Position numbers and translations under genes: made by a program
DNA from: Formicarius rufipectus
Taxonomy: Eukaryota; Chordata; Aves; Passeriformes; Formicariidae
Assembly (NCBI GenBank): GCA_013399695.1
Contig: VXAU01006135.1
Coordinates: 1,311,842 to 1,375,841, forward strand
DNA: 64,000 nt
Direction of reading: 5' to 3'
In this document: piece after piece, positions 12,240 to 24,314 of the stretch
Layout: each line of letters begins with the position of its first letter
Position numbering within the stretch: position 1 is the first letter of the stretch
The notes under the pieces: model-generated
The model's database searches: none
The model's input: only the letters and a program-made list of their open reading frames with translations
Told to the model about the DNA's origin: nothing

Positions 12240-13012
12240 CAAGGATCACATTCTCCAAATATAGGAATTGTCTATCTTGATGAGAAAGAAATCAGATAAA
12301 AACAACAGGAGTCCTCTGTGGATGGACAAGTTGCCCCTGAAAAAGCTCAGATGTAAAAAGAAAACACATAAGAGATGAAAGAAAGGTGGGTGACCTGGGA
12401 AAAGTATAGAGAAGTGTGCTTGAAAGCAGAAGCCCACCTGGAGTTGAATTTGTCCAAAGACTTGGAGGGAAACAAGAAACTTTTCTAGAAGTACTTCAGC
12501 AGTGAAAGGAAGACAAGAGAAATTATGAGCCCACTGCCCAATGGGACAGGGGATTGGAGAAGGAAAAGAAATTGTGACCACTTTCTCAGTCTCTGTTGGT
12601 AAGACTGCTTTTCAGGAATCTCAGGCCCCTGAGGCCAGTGTAAAGTCCAGAGCAAGAAAGGCTTACCTTTGATGGAGGAAGAGCAGGTGAAGGAAAATTT
12701 AGACAAACTAGGTTGGCAAGGGAATGGATCTTATCAATGTGTATAAATATCTGTTGGGAGAGTGTAAAGAAGACACAGCTCGTGCTGAGAAAAACATCTG
12801 TTGCAGGTAGCTCCATTTGCAAGCTGCAGATTGAGATGCGACGTGTTAAGGGAGGGTATGGAGTGTCTCTCTCTGGAGGTATTAAAAACTGGACAGGACA
12901 TGGCCCTGAACAGCTTTCTTTAGTTCCCACTCCTTGAGCAAGAGGGTTAGACTAGATGACGTGCACAGGTCTCTTCCAAACCCAACCATTCTGTGGCTTT
13001 GTGAGGATAAAA
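12240..13012 (+). mobile_element. CR1 LINE relic with reverse transcriptase core deleted
   Basis: Translated with frame shifts, 12310-12560 gives the linker of CR1 ORF2 between endonuclease and reverse transcriptase: an SPLWMDK-like start, then KKTHKR, then HLELNL-like, then GNKKLF and SSERKTRE. An ESQAPEA block follows at about 12610. The text then jumps at about 12720 to DLINVYKYLLGECKED, which in full-length CR1 lies after the reverse transcriptase. A second jump reaches CTCTCTGGAGGTATTAAAAACTGGACA (12869-12895) and the 3' tail GAGCAAGAGGGTTAGACTAGATGA to about 13005. About 1 kb or more of ORF2 is therefore missing. Stops in all frames show it is dead. Open frames on the opposite strand here (12015-12930) are antisense shadows. 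Confidence 0.8.
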
Positions 13013-13014
13013 GC

Positions 13015-13555
13015 AAATACTTTGTTGCATTGAAAAGAACAGTATTTAAGCATTGCCCAACTAACAAATACCTTAATCAAAGAAAATGGACCATTATTCT
13101 TTTGGAAAGGCTCACCCAGGATAAAAACAGGGCTGTTCTTACTTAAGAACATTAACTGATGCCCTCTCCTTTCTTCACTGTAATTTGTGATAATATGGGG
13201 TAGTGTAAATGCCTTGAAAATGACAGTACATTGTAAGAATGCTTTGCATAATTTTATGTTTTAAATTTTAAACAATATTGGAGGTTTTATTTCAGTTGAT
13301 GTGCACAAATAATTTGCATGAATGTTTTGAAATAGATGTTAGTAAATACTAAATATATTCTTCCCCTGCTCTTCAATGCATAGATTCCCTTATGCACATG
13401 CTCTACCTAGCAAGTTATCTCTTCCTAGAAACATTATTAACATGAACAAAAACTTGATATGATCAGTAATCACAATCAATTATTTGATTAATCTATAATA
13501 TAGATCACATTAAGACTCATGTACTGTTGCATTTTCAATAATAAATATTTATAGC
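13015..13555. other. Gene-free stretch
   Basis: AT-rich unique sequence after the CR1 tail. No gene or recognisable repeat was seen. Confidence 0.55.
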
Positions 13556-13559
13556 AATT

Positions 13560-13835
13560 ATTTGTATGAAATATCCGTCCTGTTTTGCCATACTGCATTT
13601 TTCATTAGGTTCCCCACGGAGGTGAGACAGTAAACATAAAATTCAAAAATTCATACCATGTTTTATTAGAAAGCATTCAAGGACCTTTAGCATTTTGACT
13701 ATGTTAAAACACTCTGTCAGTTGTCTGTGAGGTTACTAGGATTAATTGCCTTTTCAAAGAGCTTTAAATGTACTCAGCCTGAATGAGAATTTTCTGTATG
13801 CTCGTGCTTTTTGCACAACAGTAAACTATAAACTA
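13560..13835. promoter_or_regulatory. Weak candidate conserved non-coding element
   Basis: Unique, repeat-free sequence with AT-rich homeodomain-like cores (TAGGATTAATTGCC near 13737) and a few retained CpGs (13575, 13617, 13803). It has no coding signature. The call rests on texture only and is weaker than those at 2.7, 31.3 and 38.7 kb. Confidence 0.22.
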
Positions 13836-13839
13836 TTTT

Positions 13840-16470
13840 GTCCCCTGTGTATAATTTTCAAAATATATAATAAATACTAGTATTGTCATATCTCCTGAAA
13901 TACAGGTTGGAAATGGGGGAGTAAACCAGGGAAGCCACTGGATGATGAGAGAGTTTGAGTTCGTCTTCCCTGCTCCCTGCAGTGCATGTGGTAGTTTCTT
14001 ACTGTAACTGTGGACCTAGGAAATTGGATTTGAACAGTTCTCCTAAGAGAAGGGATGTCTTGATTTCTTTTTGGCCCCTTAGCATGTGTTTGTTCTGGTG
14101 CCAATTTCACAATACAGAAAGGGAAGACAGGATATTTGCTTTGCTTGTATTGGTTGCAGTCATCTACCTTGCTTGTTTTACTAGTTTAAGAAACATAATG
14201 ATGAATAGAATTCTAGAAGACATTAATGATTTTTAATACATCTCACTTAAAGTTCCAATTTTGTTTAAATTTTTACAAAAGTACAGAAAGTAAAACAGCT
14301 GGGTGCAAATGCTGCTTTTATTTACCCTCCGTGCAGTAAAAGTGATGAAATTGCATAATGGACAAGGCTTTAATTCTTTTAGTTCATAAAAAGTACATGA
14401 ACTGATGCAGATCTTGGAGAACAATTCCACTGCATAGTCATATTAGAATCAATTGAGTTCTGGGTCTTGTGCTTGAACCAGTAGGTCATGTCACCTCATT
14501 TAAATTATGGAAGTACTAAGATTAATTAAATCACTTACTTGGCATCTCGATCTGAAGGCCGGGAACAAGGATGTCTCAGCTGCCTCTGCAGATACCATCA
14601 CTGAATTGCCAAAAACTTTTTTGCCATTTTCTTTATCCAGGGCCCAATAACGCTTCTACTCTCTTGAAAAGTTTTAAACAGTAGTAAACCAATGTTTTAG
14701 TGTAGAAATAACATGAACTGTGTCAATTTATTTGTTATGTGTAACATTAGCACACCATGCAGTGTCCTGTAGTGTTTGCTCTTAATAAGCCACCAGTTGC
14801 TCCTGGTTGTTACAATAGTTTCCCTCTGTATGTAGCTGAGGCACTGAAGCAGAGAACAAGATTGCATTGGTCAGAAGCTCCTGGGACATTCACTGGAGGC
14901 AGAGGCAAGAGAGGAACTTTCCTCTCGTTTTCAGAGACAGTACTTGTGTGATCATGTTGCCATCTGATCTTGAGTTTAAATCCAGACACAGGCCAAGCAG
15001 TTCAGAGGCTCCAGAAGCATCTGGGAGTGAGCCTGGCTGTATTTCTGCAGCATCACTGAGAAAAGTGATTAGAAAGTTCATCTGTAAATTGCCTTTTGCT
15101 GTTTCAGATGCAGCCAGGAAAAGCCTGGCTTGTCATTCAGACACAAGGCTGTGTTTACATGGCTAGCAGTAAGACTAATTATCACTTTAATAATAATTTA
15201 AACAATTAGATATGAATGCCACTGAAAGACAATAAACATGGAACTCTGCAGTTTTGCAGAGTTATATTTGCCACTCTTTTCTACTGTGTAGGTATAGTCT
15301 GAAAGACAGCAGAAGTCTTGTGGTAGGCAAGAGTTACCCTTCACATTGTAGAACACTGGAAAGAAATGTAAAGCAAAGTTATTTCTTTGAAACATAGTGG
15401 CAGCGCAAAGGAGGAAACTTCCTGTTGTGCTGAGAGGCTGTGAGATGCATCACATTTCAAAATGCTGCCATCTTTTTTACATTTTAAACCCCCCATCCAC
15501 ACTAAAAAAAGACTAGTAAAGTTGGAGAATCTCACATATGTGAGTTAGGCTGCCCACAGTGTCAGTGTAATTGTGTGATGGGACACTACTCTGTCCCACC
15601 AGGGAGGAAAAGGTTAAACAGTTGTTTTCGAGAGATGATTTTGAAAATGTTAACAAGACTGATGGAGTAGGGATTATCAACCAGGTGATGCAAATAGAGC
15701 GTGTGGAGGGCAGAGGATTAAAAGTGTGGAGTGTTCTGCTTTTATAGTGTTTAGAGTGATGGGTTAGTGACATTTTTGAGACTGTGGGGACTGATGATGG
15801 TGGGAACTCCTGCAGGGATAAGAGAATATTCTGTTTTGTTAATGGTGAGTCACTTTAGGATAATGATTAAAAGCCCATAAGTGATAAAAGGAAAAGATAT
15901 GCAAAATGGAGATTGGACAAAGGGTACAGGCTGCACCTCTGGAAAGTGTGAGGATGGGTTATGGACTGCTCTGGAGCTGGAGGGGTTGCTGTGCTGTGGG
16001 CTGCCCCTGCAGCCTGCCTTGTGAGCATACATTGTTGTACAGTCTTTAAATATGTAATCTCACATTCCTTTCACATAAGAGATAAGAATTTAATGAGTAG
16101 TGATCCAGTATTTTGTTTTATCGTCATCCCTGTGTGGTCCCAGGCTACGGTGTACACTGTTTACTATATGCTATTTAAATGCTGTGCTGAAGGCAGAATA
16201 ATTAACTTCCCCATGGGCTTTTCTATGGCACTCATGGTGGTAAGATTGGAGTGTCTTACAATGTGAAATAAATTGCCACCTTAATGCACATTTGTTGAGG
16301 AGAGCCTGTTTCTGCTCTCAGGCACAGACGAGTGTCAGGCATATTGTATGTGCCCAGTTTGAACCAGCTGAGCCTTGATTTCTCCCAGTACTCCCCACTC
16401 TACAATCCTTCATGTGATGTATAGTTGTTATTTTCTTCTCTCACAGCTGAGACCATTCAGCCATTCCAGG
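13840..16470. other. Gene-free stretch
   Basis: No supported gene. Frames at 13955-14236, 14757-15166, 15341-15773 and 15961-16266 are 60-101 codons, overlap one another on both strands and show no domain. The 14760-15160 part is somewhat richer in GC but unrecognised. No retroelement was identified. Confidence 0.55.
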
Positions 16471-16491
16471 ACTCTCCAACCGAAAAGCTGA

Positions 16492-16600
16492 TATAAATAG
16501 GGAACACCTGGGAGCAAGAGCTTCCCTTTTGAGCTGCTTTCAGTGGGGTTGAAATTTCTGCCAGAGAAAACTGTTCTGGGTAGCTGCACTTTTATATAAG
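16492..16600 (+). promoter_or_regulatory. Possible TATA-type promoter
   Basis: Two TATA-like motifs, TATAAATA at 16492-16499 and TATATAAG at 16593-16600, precede a short ATG frame that ends at a consensus splice donor. The second lies 40 bases before the first ATG, which would leave a very short leader. The first is about 148 bases upstream and is the more comfortable core promoter. TATA-like strings are frequent in AT-rich DNA, so only the arrangement makes this worth listing. Confidence 0.25.
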
Positions 16601-16639
16601 TGGGATCTCGTGTGCTCCTGCTGTCGTGTTTAGGCTTGG

Positions 16640-16711
16640 ATGCAGCATTTTACAATGCCCTGGGGAACCCAATGTTTGGAATTATTTATCATCTTTACTA
16701 AGCTGGGACAG
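16640..16711 (+). CDS. Candidate first coding exon with signal-peptide-like start (partial, unproven)
   Basis: From the ATG at 16640 the frame stays open for 24 codons to 16711 and meets CAG|GTGAGTAAA, a near-perfect splice donor, exactly at a codon boundary (phase 0). The second in-frame ATG at 16655 has A at -3 and is the better start. From it the peptide begins MPWGTQ and continues CLELFIIFTKLGQ, a short hydrophobic run like a secretory signal. Possible TATA motifs lie upstream. No partner exon was found downstream in the window and I recognise no protein. It could be an alternative first exon of a long gene, a non-coding RNA exon, or a chance ATG before a donor-like string. Confidence 0.25.
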
Positions 16712-18433
16712 GTGAGTAAAATGATGGGAAGACTTTCATAAAATTGCTTACCAATGTGGAAGCCTAACTCCCATTCTCAAAAACATGTGACTTGCTTAGG
16801 AGATTAGGTGCTTTCAGAAAATTGCTTTCTCTTTTATTCTGCAATAAAGATGATGAAATAATAACTATATCACTCTTATAGAACAAAAATTCTAATTGAG
16901 AAGTGATCTGCATGTATCTTTTAACAATACTCCAACATTAGTTGAAAGCTATTAAAGAAGCATATCTGAATTAAATAAATGCAATAGCTCTGCCTTGTGA
17001 GCAGTATACAATGATAATTTATCTATTATGTAACAAAACAGAATCTTCAGAGAAAATAAATGCTTTTTGAGAAAACATCATTAACTTTCTGCTGCTCGCA
17101 CAACTAGAAATTCTCAGTCTTATATTCTCACCTGAAGCACTAAAGCAAATCAGCCTGTGTGAGGGAGGATACTTACTTGACTTAAAAAATGTTTGCAACT
17201 TTTAAGTGAATGTTTCATACCATTTAAAACTCTGTATGGAATATATACTACAGGCCAAATACCTAACCCTGCAGGCCACCAGGACTATAACAACACCATA
17301 GCATTTAAAGCTGATTATTTCTTAAATAGTTGGATGTAATCGAGTATATTACCATTGATTAATGCTGACGGCCTAATATAGAGAAGATATAAGAAAAATT
17401 GCTTCTCAAAGCTGCATAACAAAAGATGAAATATTCCAGGAAAAACCACTTGTGCAACTGAAGAACATTTTCATAATTAGCAACTAATTCGTATAATGCA
17501 TAATGTAAGAATGTGCTTGGTTTTAATTCTCTTTCTATAGTTTTTTTTCCTCTGTTCCTGATTTCCTGTGTTTGTCGTTGCCCTTAAATGCTTCTGTTTG
17601 CTGTAATGCCTCTCTGTGGTATTTGTGGGATATGCTCATAGAAACAGGAATGTTTTATCACAAAATAAATAAATTGCATTAGTGTAATGCTCACTTTGAA
17701 CCAGCTTTTGCCTGGGATCTGACCTGAGACCTCCAAACTGCCTTTTGCAGTATCTTTCGGAGGCTGGGGTACTGAGCTGACTACCTTTGTACTTTCAGTC
17801 TGAGATTTCTGAAATGCAAGCTGCAACTTGGCTATACAGTCTACTTACAATTAAAACTTTTCAGAAATGTATAGTGGAACTTAATTTATCTGGCTTGCCC
17901 CCTTATATGACATCAATCTTGTGTTTTATCTGTTAATGATAAACGGTGTTTAATCAAAATATATCTCCTGAGGATGTGTCTGGTCTTGATTTGAAGTTCT
18001 CAATCAATTGAGGAAATATTTACTAAATTTGGTCATATTTTCCAACCTTTGCTTTTTAAATTGAAAAATAAGCAGTGAAGGTTCTTATGAGCTCTCTGAC
18101 TGTTTAACACTCACTTCCAATGAGTTATTTAATTTTCCTTTGCAAAGGTTTAACCTACTGTATTTGAGTCACTTCTCTGCCCTTGCCTGCACTGGCAAAG
18201 CTGAGTATGATGAGCCAGAGTGCAATTTCATTATAAAGCAGCACTAACTCCATGGAAGATTTGTGTGAAACAAGTCCCTTATGCTGGTTCTGTAGTGGAA
18301 GAACCTACCTTGGATAAAGGCCAGAGTACAATTTAAAGCTGTTTATATACAGAGCTAATGCACTGTAATTCATACTCTGTGAAATGACACTTTAAGAGTG
18401 TGGTAACTTCTTGGACTATGCTTGTGTTGAGGC

Positions 18434-18448
18434 TTTTTTCTTTCTTTC

Positions 18449-18473
<25 letters not shown>
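18434..18473. repeat. (CTTT)n / poly-T tract
   Basis: C and T only: short CTTT repeats passing into about 25 consecutive T. Homopolymer length in assemblies is unreliable. Confidence 0.9.
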
Positions 18474-18480
<7 letters not shown>

Positions 18481-19772
18481 AAGCACAGAGCTCTTGATAG
18501 TTTTGCTGTAAGGTACTTCCAACTTTCAAAGCACTTTGGGAATTCAGTTTTGAACAACCACCTTAAAACAAGGACACTAGGATTGTGTATGCAGCCCAGA
18601 TATCAGCCTTTCCAGTGACTAAAATAGGATTGAAATAGTTTTAAAGTATATTACATGTGAGATTAACATGATTAGCCACACTTTAAGATTAAAATACTAA
18701 AATAACTTTTTGCAAGTCCCGTTTTCCATAAATTCATTTTGACTGGAATTTATGTTCTCTTCTTTTAATTCTTTATCAATTGAATCTCCTGTCAGCTTTT
18801 CCTCTAACCTCCTCAGGACTGAGGGGGTCAACTGGGGTCACCTGCCTTGCTCTTTATGAATATTTTCATGGTCTTCTAAAACTGTAAGAACTTATTTTTT
18901 CCCCTCCAGTAGTGCCAGATTTATTAAAAGCAGCAACCAGTGGCAGACCACTCCAGCATCTCTTTAAGTCTATTGGTCATAAGTGTTAAGAGTAACTGTT
19001 TGGAAGGCTGTTTATCCAAAAGCACTACAGTTGAACACTCTGAAGCTCAAAAGTTCTGAATCATTCAGACAGACCTAAGCAAAACTGCACAAAATCCAAA
19101 ACTGGTTTCATGTTTCTGGCCACATGGGTTGTACTGTGGGGTTTTTTTTAGCAGTATCTTCTGTGATATTCAAAACCAATCTCATCCCTGAATTTCCTTA
19201 TGGTTTTCTCTACTACAGGAAAATAAGAGTGGTTTCCAGGAACTCCATCTAAGATAAGAAATGCCTGCCATGCATTCTGCTATCTCTAAATTTGCATTTA
19301 TAAGATTTATAAGCGGCAGTTGTTAATTTTGTTTGCTGTAGCCAGCTTGCTGAAGAGAAATGGGCAAGAAAGGAAATAAATCTGGCATTTGTTGCAGAGT
19401 GAAGGAAGTGCAGGAAAGTATGTTTTCACTAGTGTTTTGTCACTGAGTCTGCTGTGCTTTGGCCTTAGCATCATTTATTCCTGTCCCGACAGTGATCAGT
19501 CTTCTTTTTGGACATTAAATTCATGATGTCTTTTGCTCCTTGCAGACCATAAGGAAATTGCTATAGAATTACAGTTTATAATATTGCTTACCCATGCAAT
19601 CCCTGCAATAAAGTTATCTTCATACACAGAATGAACATCTTGACTCTGTGTTAATGGCAAAATCATAATTCCATTTAATCAGTGAAAGGATTTTTCTATA
19701 AATCTTAATTCATTGTCAGGCCCTCAAGTTTTCAAGAAAGAGAAGATGGTCCCCTAATGAAATTGAATTGGC

Positions 19773-19795
19773 TTTTTTTTTTTTTTTTTTTTTTT
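19773..19795. repeat. Poly-T tract
   Basis: An uninterrupted run of 23 T. No adjoining transposon was recognised. Confidence 0.9.
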
Positions 19796-22700
19796 GTTCA
19801 GATGGAAGTTGTAATTACCACTGACCACTCTTAAATATATTTATTTTTCTAAAACATTCATAATTACACTGGGAAGAGGGTCACTGCAGCAACACTGTGT
19901 CTCACAAAGGTTAGTTTAGGGAGGAAACCTGCAAAGAAAGCTGAACAGGAATTCCAGCCCTAACTCTTGACTTGCCCTCTTGTGACTCCTCCTTTCTTTT
20001 GTAGTTCAATATGCCTTGAGAGGGTATTGATCCAGTCTGTTAGCCGGTGGCAGTGGGCAGGTTTCAGTCACATGTGGACAAATCACAGCAGCACAGTTGT
20101 GTTGCTGCATGTTGCTATAGAAAATTTGAGATTGAAGTTGCCAGAGAGGACTATGGCTTATTCCAAGGATCTTAAGGTCTAGGTAATGTCTTAGGTCTTC
20201 AGAAAGCTCTCACTGGATTAAATTTTGAGGTGTACTCTATAAAAAATTTATTGCTTTACCTCTTCAAAATTTACCTCAAAACCATCAAGACTAGTCTGAT
20301 TACATAACTTCTGTGGGATGTTTGCCTGTGTAACAACTATGCTGCACAAAGATTGCTTCTGTTCATAGAAGAAAATAATTTATTATTATGGATACTTTCA
20401 CAATCATGATGGGCTGGAATGTCTATTTGAATCTCTCTGGACAATGACAAGATGCTGTATTATTCCTGTATTGTAACCCATCTATTTAAGAGCTGTGTTT
20501 TACTGAGGCTTGCTCTGGTTTTTTGTGCTGGAGTAATTTCTGCCTGAGTGTAAGAAAAACAAGTTTTGTAGATTTTATGTAGAACTTGTTCACATTAGGA
20601 GATTTCATACCTTTGGAGGCTGTGCTCTGATACGGAACTTGGAATATGAATTGATGAGCATTAGGAGAGAAATATGCAAGTTACAGAATTTAAAGAAAAG
20701 AGCTTTGTTAAATAATAATTTATTTAATAATAAACCATCAACTGTCTGAGAATAGAGAGAACCATTTTGATATAGTTTATTTTTAAAGATATTTGCTTCA
20801 TACAGCTGCATATTTGTTCCTGTCACTCTTCAGTATTAAATTTCCATGTCTCTAAATGGTATATATTAATTTTATTTCCCTCAGTCAGGGACTTTAATGC
20901 TTATTTTATTGATTGGTGCTAAAGAAAAAGGAAACAATGAAAGGCTTCTTCAGGATACTTGAAATCTGACCAATTTTTTTTTCTTTTAAATTGGAAATAT
21001 AATATACCTGTTACTCCAGGATACGTGTCTCTAAGTGCAAGTGGTTGCAGCATACATATTAATTTCCTGGTTTGTTTGAATGTACAGGCTCAGCATCCAT
21101 ATTTCATAAATGCTGACACCCTAAAGTTAAGTAGGCTAACATGGCAGTTTTGAAGTAGTAATTTGTGTTGCAAGTAAGGCATTATTGAAGTTAAATAAGT
21201 GTTTCACAACTGGCATTATCATGCACATATCTCAAATACCTGGTACAATATTTGTAAGTACAGCTCTAGCACATGACAGGAGTTTTTAGAGCATGGACTG
21301 AATTCCTGTTGCTTTCTGTCTAATACTAATTTTAACCTTGTGCGTAGAATTTTATACATATAATTAATGAGTGACAAAATAAGAGGAAGAAGGCAAACAG
21401 GAATGGGTTTCTTCAAACACTGTCTTAGCACTATTGGAATATATTTCTACCTTTGTTTTGATTCAATTTTTATTACTATTAGAGCATTTTAAAAAAGAGA
21501 TCTTTATTATGTGTCATAGGTAATAAACTAGGGAGAAATATATAGTCAACAGAGAAGGATTCAACTCTGAATTTCTGCTTCTTACACTCATTTCTGCAAG
21601 TTAAAATGAGATATGCTTATTTTCTGTTCCAAAGTGATTTCTATTTTATACTGAAAGTATTAACAGAAATCCGTAAAGATGTTGTGAGGGTAGTAACTTA
21701 TTTAGATTTCAGTTATTTGTTTTGAGTAACAGACTGAATTTGCGTGTGGAAGTCGCAGTTACAAATGGGCAGATGGAAGTGAAGAATTGAGGAGTGCAGA
21801 AGTGCTGCAATACATGGCTATTTCTGCCTGCCTGGACAGAAAGTCCAAAATTACCTCCTGGAAGCTGCTGTTGAATTTTGTAGGGTCCTGGTACCCCTCA
21901 TTTGGTTGCAGCTTCTGGCTGGTGTTACAGGGAGGGGTATGTGTGTGTCTGTGAAGAGTCCAGAGCCCAACACACCAGGAAGGATTAACTGATTCTTCCT
22001 AAATTTAGGTGACCCAAACGTAGGGAGAGAGGGTGTCCAGGCAGTGGGCAGGATCATACAAAAAGAGTGGAGAATTTTAGTGGAAGAGTCCCTGGAAATT
22101 TCATATAGCAGACTTTTAAGTGTGTGCCATTGTGACTTTTCCACTAGGCATGTTAGCAAATGTATCTACAAGGATTTTTGAGGACTGTTGTGCAAGAGCT
22201 GTTATTTCATGCTTTGTTTTTCCTTCTGGTAATCTGTGCCTCAGTTTTGGGTGTTCCATGTTTTACAGATTGTTGCTAAAGCTGCCTCATTCTAAAGGGT
22301 CATAGTTTGAGAATGTTTAAAGCATCACATAATTGAGATGAATAATGTGTATCTTTCATTGTATCACAATGACAGGGTGCTTTGTATTGCATATTCCTAC
22401 TCAATCTATAAATTCCTGCACATCTTTATTTTTTAATGGCTTTCTTTATCTGTTTCCAGAGAGCTGCCCACCTTCTTTCATGCTGTTCCCTGTGCTTGTT
22501 TCCTACTCCTCCTTTCCTCTGTAAATTCCCTTCATAAGAGGTGTTGTAGGCCCTCTCAAGGAATGACACAATCTCTGCTGGTGAAATTTGCACTTATTCC
22601 TGAGAGCTGGACAGCCATTCTGCTTCTTTTGTTAATAGTCTCACAGCATTTTATAATCACTTGAGTAATATAGAGTACTTCTAATTTTCTTTTAAAATAC

Positions 22701-22933
22701 AGCAGCAATAAATAATTAAAGGTTAAGTAAAGAAATTATTTTTCGACAGGTTCTTCATCATGCAGGACCTAGAGTTCTTTATTCCTAATAATTAATGGTG
22801 ATATTAGTACCTAAAAAGGAGTGTAAAGACTATAGCATCCTATGCGTTTGGAGTTCTAAAATGGTGTATCATCCAAGTATTGCAAGAGGAACGCAGAGAT
22901 GAATGACTAAAAGTCACACTCTTGGAGCACTTC

Positions 22934-22978
22934 TCTTATTAAACTTTTAATAAGAACATCATTAGTTCTCACTAATGA
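22934..22978. repeat. Two adjacent perfect hairpins
   Basis: The first inverted repeat (22934-22955) has 10-base perfect arms TCTTATTAAA and TTTAATAAGA with a 2-base centre. The second (22959-22978) has 8-base perfect arms TCATTAGT and ACTAATGA with a TCTC loop. Only three bases separate them. They could form a double stem in DNA or RNA, or be two dimeric homeodomain-like sites. Function unknown. Confidence 0.6.
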
Positions 22979-22979
22979 C

Positions 22980-24115
22980 TTCTATTTGTATTAGAGAAGA
23001 TCAAACTGTAAATTAGGAAGAAAATGAATAAATGGAATAAATAACTCTGAGATACTGCATTATGTTGTGTACTTTATTCTTTAATTGAAAATGGTGTTTT
23101 AATTTAATTAATAATGATGATCATGCAGCAGAATGTGTTTTGGAGTATGCCTTATAAAACAGAGGAAATTTGAACAATGGCAGAGCAATCTTTCTTCACC
23201 AAAAAGGGGCAGGGCAAGGACCACTTTTTGACCTTGGTGACTTTCAGGATATGCAGATTGCAAAATATAAAAGGAGGGAAAAAAAGGTATGTCTTTTATT
23301 CTAAAAATTGTTTGTCATTTTGCAAAGTACATATTCCTTCTCTCTGGTGAAATCTACCAAAATCCTCCCATTCTTCCAAAGCTGCTCCATTTTCTGCAGT
23401 CTGTGTGTGCTTTCTCTAATTTCTGTGTCGTTCATTCCCCTGTGTGAATAAGACAACTTAGCAGTTTAATAAGCACCTGATGTTGCCATGAGTTTGTTTC
23501 TCTAATTGAGGAGAATTATTTCCTTGAAACACAGCAAATATTTTTTTCTGGGGTAACTGCAATTCTGTCAAACTGTTGTGTCAGCCATGTATGTCCCGAA
23601 TTCTGTTCTCAATCCACAGAGCTACATGAGATTTTTTTAAAACAAATAATTTGCTCCCTTATGTTTTCTACTTTTGCACTCTTTAGTGTGATTGTTTTAT
23701 TTTACGACTTTGTATTTGCTTATTACTAGAAAAGAAAGTAAAGGAATAGAATCACAATTGTCAGTATTGCAAACATTGGCAAGAATAGCAAACTTAAAAT
23801 TGTTTTCAAACTTTTCCTTCTGAGACAAAAAAATGTCTTAGGTCCCACAATGTCATTTCAGCTTCTTACCATGTGGCTGATACAATGAACCCTATTAAGA
23901 AAAGCTATGAAAAACACTGGAGGGTTTTCTTTGTGTTGTGTTTTTATTTTGAATAATGGGTGGCAAGACATGTTTGACATAAGACTGCAGAATGATTAAA
24001 CTAAGGATTTGGAGTGCAGCTGCACTGATGATATTTGGCAGCCTTATTGACACATTGTATTGCCTCAGGCTAATGATTTTTGCAGTTTTTTTCAGTCATT
24101 TCTTGCAGTCTGTTT
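22980..24115. other. Gene-free stretch
   Basis: No gene or clear repeat. A TATA-like string near 23265 (CAAAATATAAAAGG) has no coding or splice context. A TTAATTAATAATGATGATCATG segment near 23105 is homeodomain-like but isolated. Confidence 0.5.
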
Positions 24116-24310
24116 AGGGAGAAAGCACTTAGACTGACTTCTGAGCTGAGTTTGTCTCCAACCTGTGCCTCCCTCACCTTGCAGAGTGAACCAAAGCCAG
24201 CGGCCCTGGAGTTGAGCAGGTCTTGTGGCAGCTCAGAGGCCCTTCATTAGCAACCTGGCCAAGATGTAATAGATGAGTTATTTATCACGTGATAATGAGC
24301 TGCTTTTGCT
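24116..24310 (+). promoter_or_regulatory. Candidate regulatory segment with E-box/GATA palindrome
   Basis: It contains the perfect 14-bp palindrome TTATCACGTGATAA at 24282-24295. This is a CACGTG E-box core flanked on both sides by GATAA-type half sites, an arrangement that could bind bHLH-zip and GATA factors. About 100 bases upstream a pyrimidine-rich tract ends in TTGCAG (near 24178-24184) and is followed by an open frame of about 21 codons to a TAG near 24250. That could be a splice acceptor with a small terminal exon, but no partner exon is known. Confidence 0.3.
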
Positions 24311-24314
24311 TTTT

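Larger units (their letters stand above)
16715..22930. other. Gene-free AT-rich stretch with poly-T tracts
   Basis: No gene recognised in about 6.2 kb. (CTTT)n passes into a long T run at 18434-18473, and a 23-base T run lies at 19773-19795. Neither is bordered by a recognisable retrocopy, and no TTTATT (reverse AATAAA) lies where a processed pseudogene would need it. Frames are all short (102 codons or less). Confidence 0.55.

Noticed and set aside
12015..12930. Several minus-strand frames of 73-114 codons
   Set aside because: They are antisense to the CR1 relic of 12240-13012.
18434..18540. Poly-T as the reversed poly-A tail of a minus-strand processed pseudogene
   Set aside because: No reversed AATAAA at the right distance and no recognisable gene text beside it.
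23255..23290. TATA-like AAAATATAAAAGG as a promoter
   Set aside because: No ATG frame with a splice donor or other support follows.
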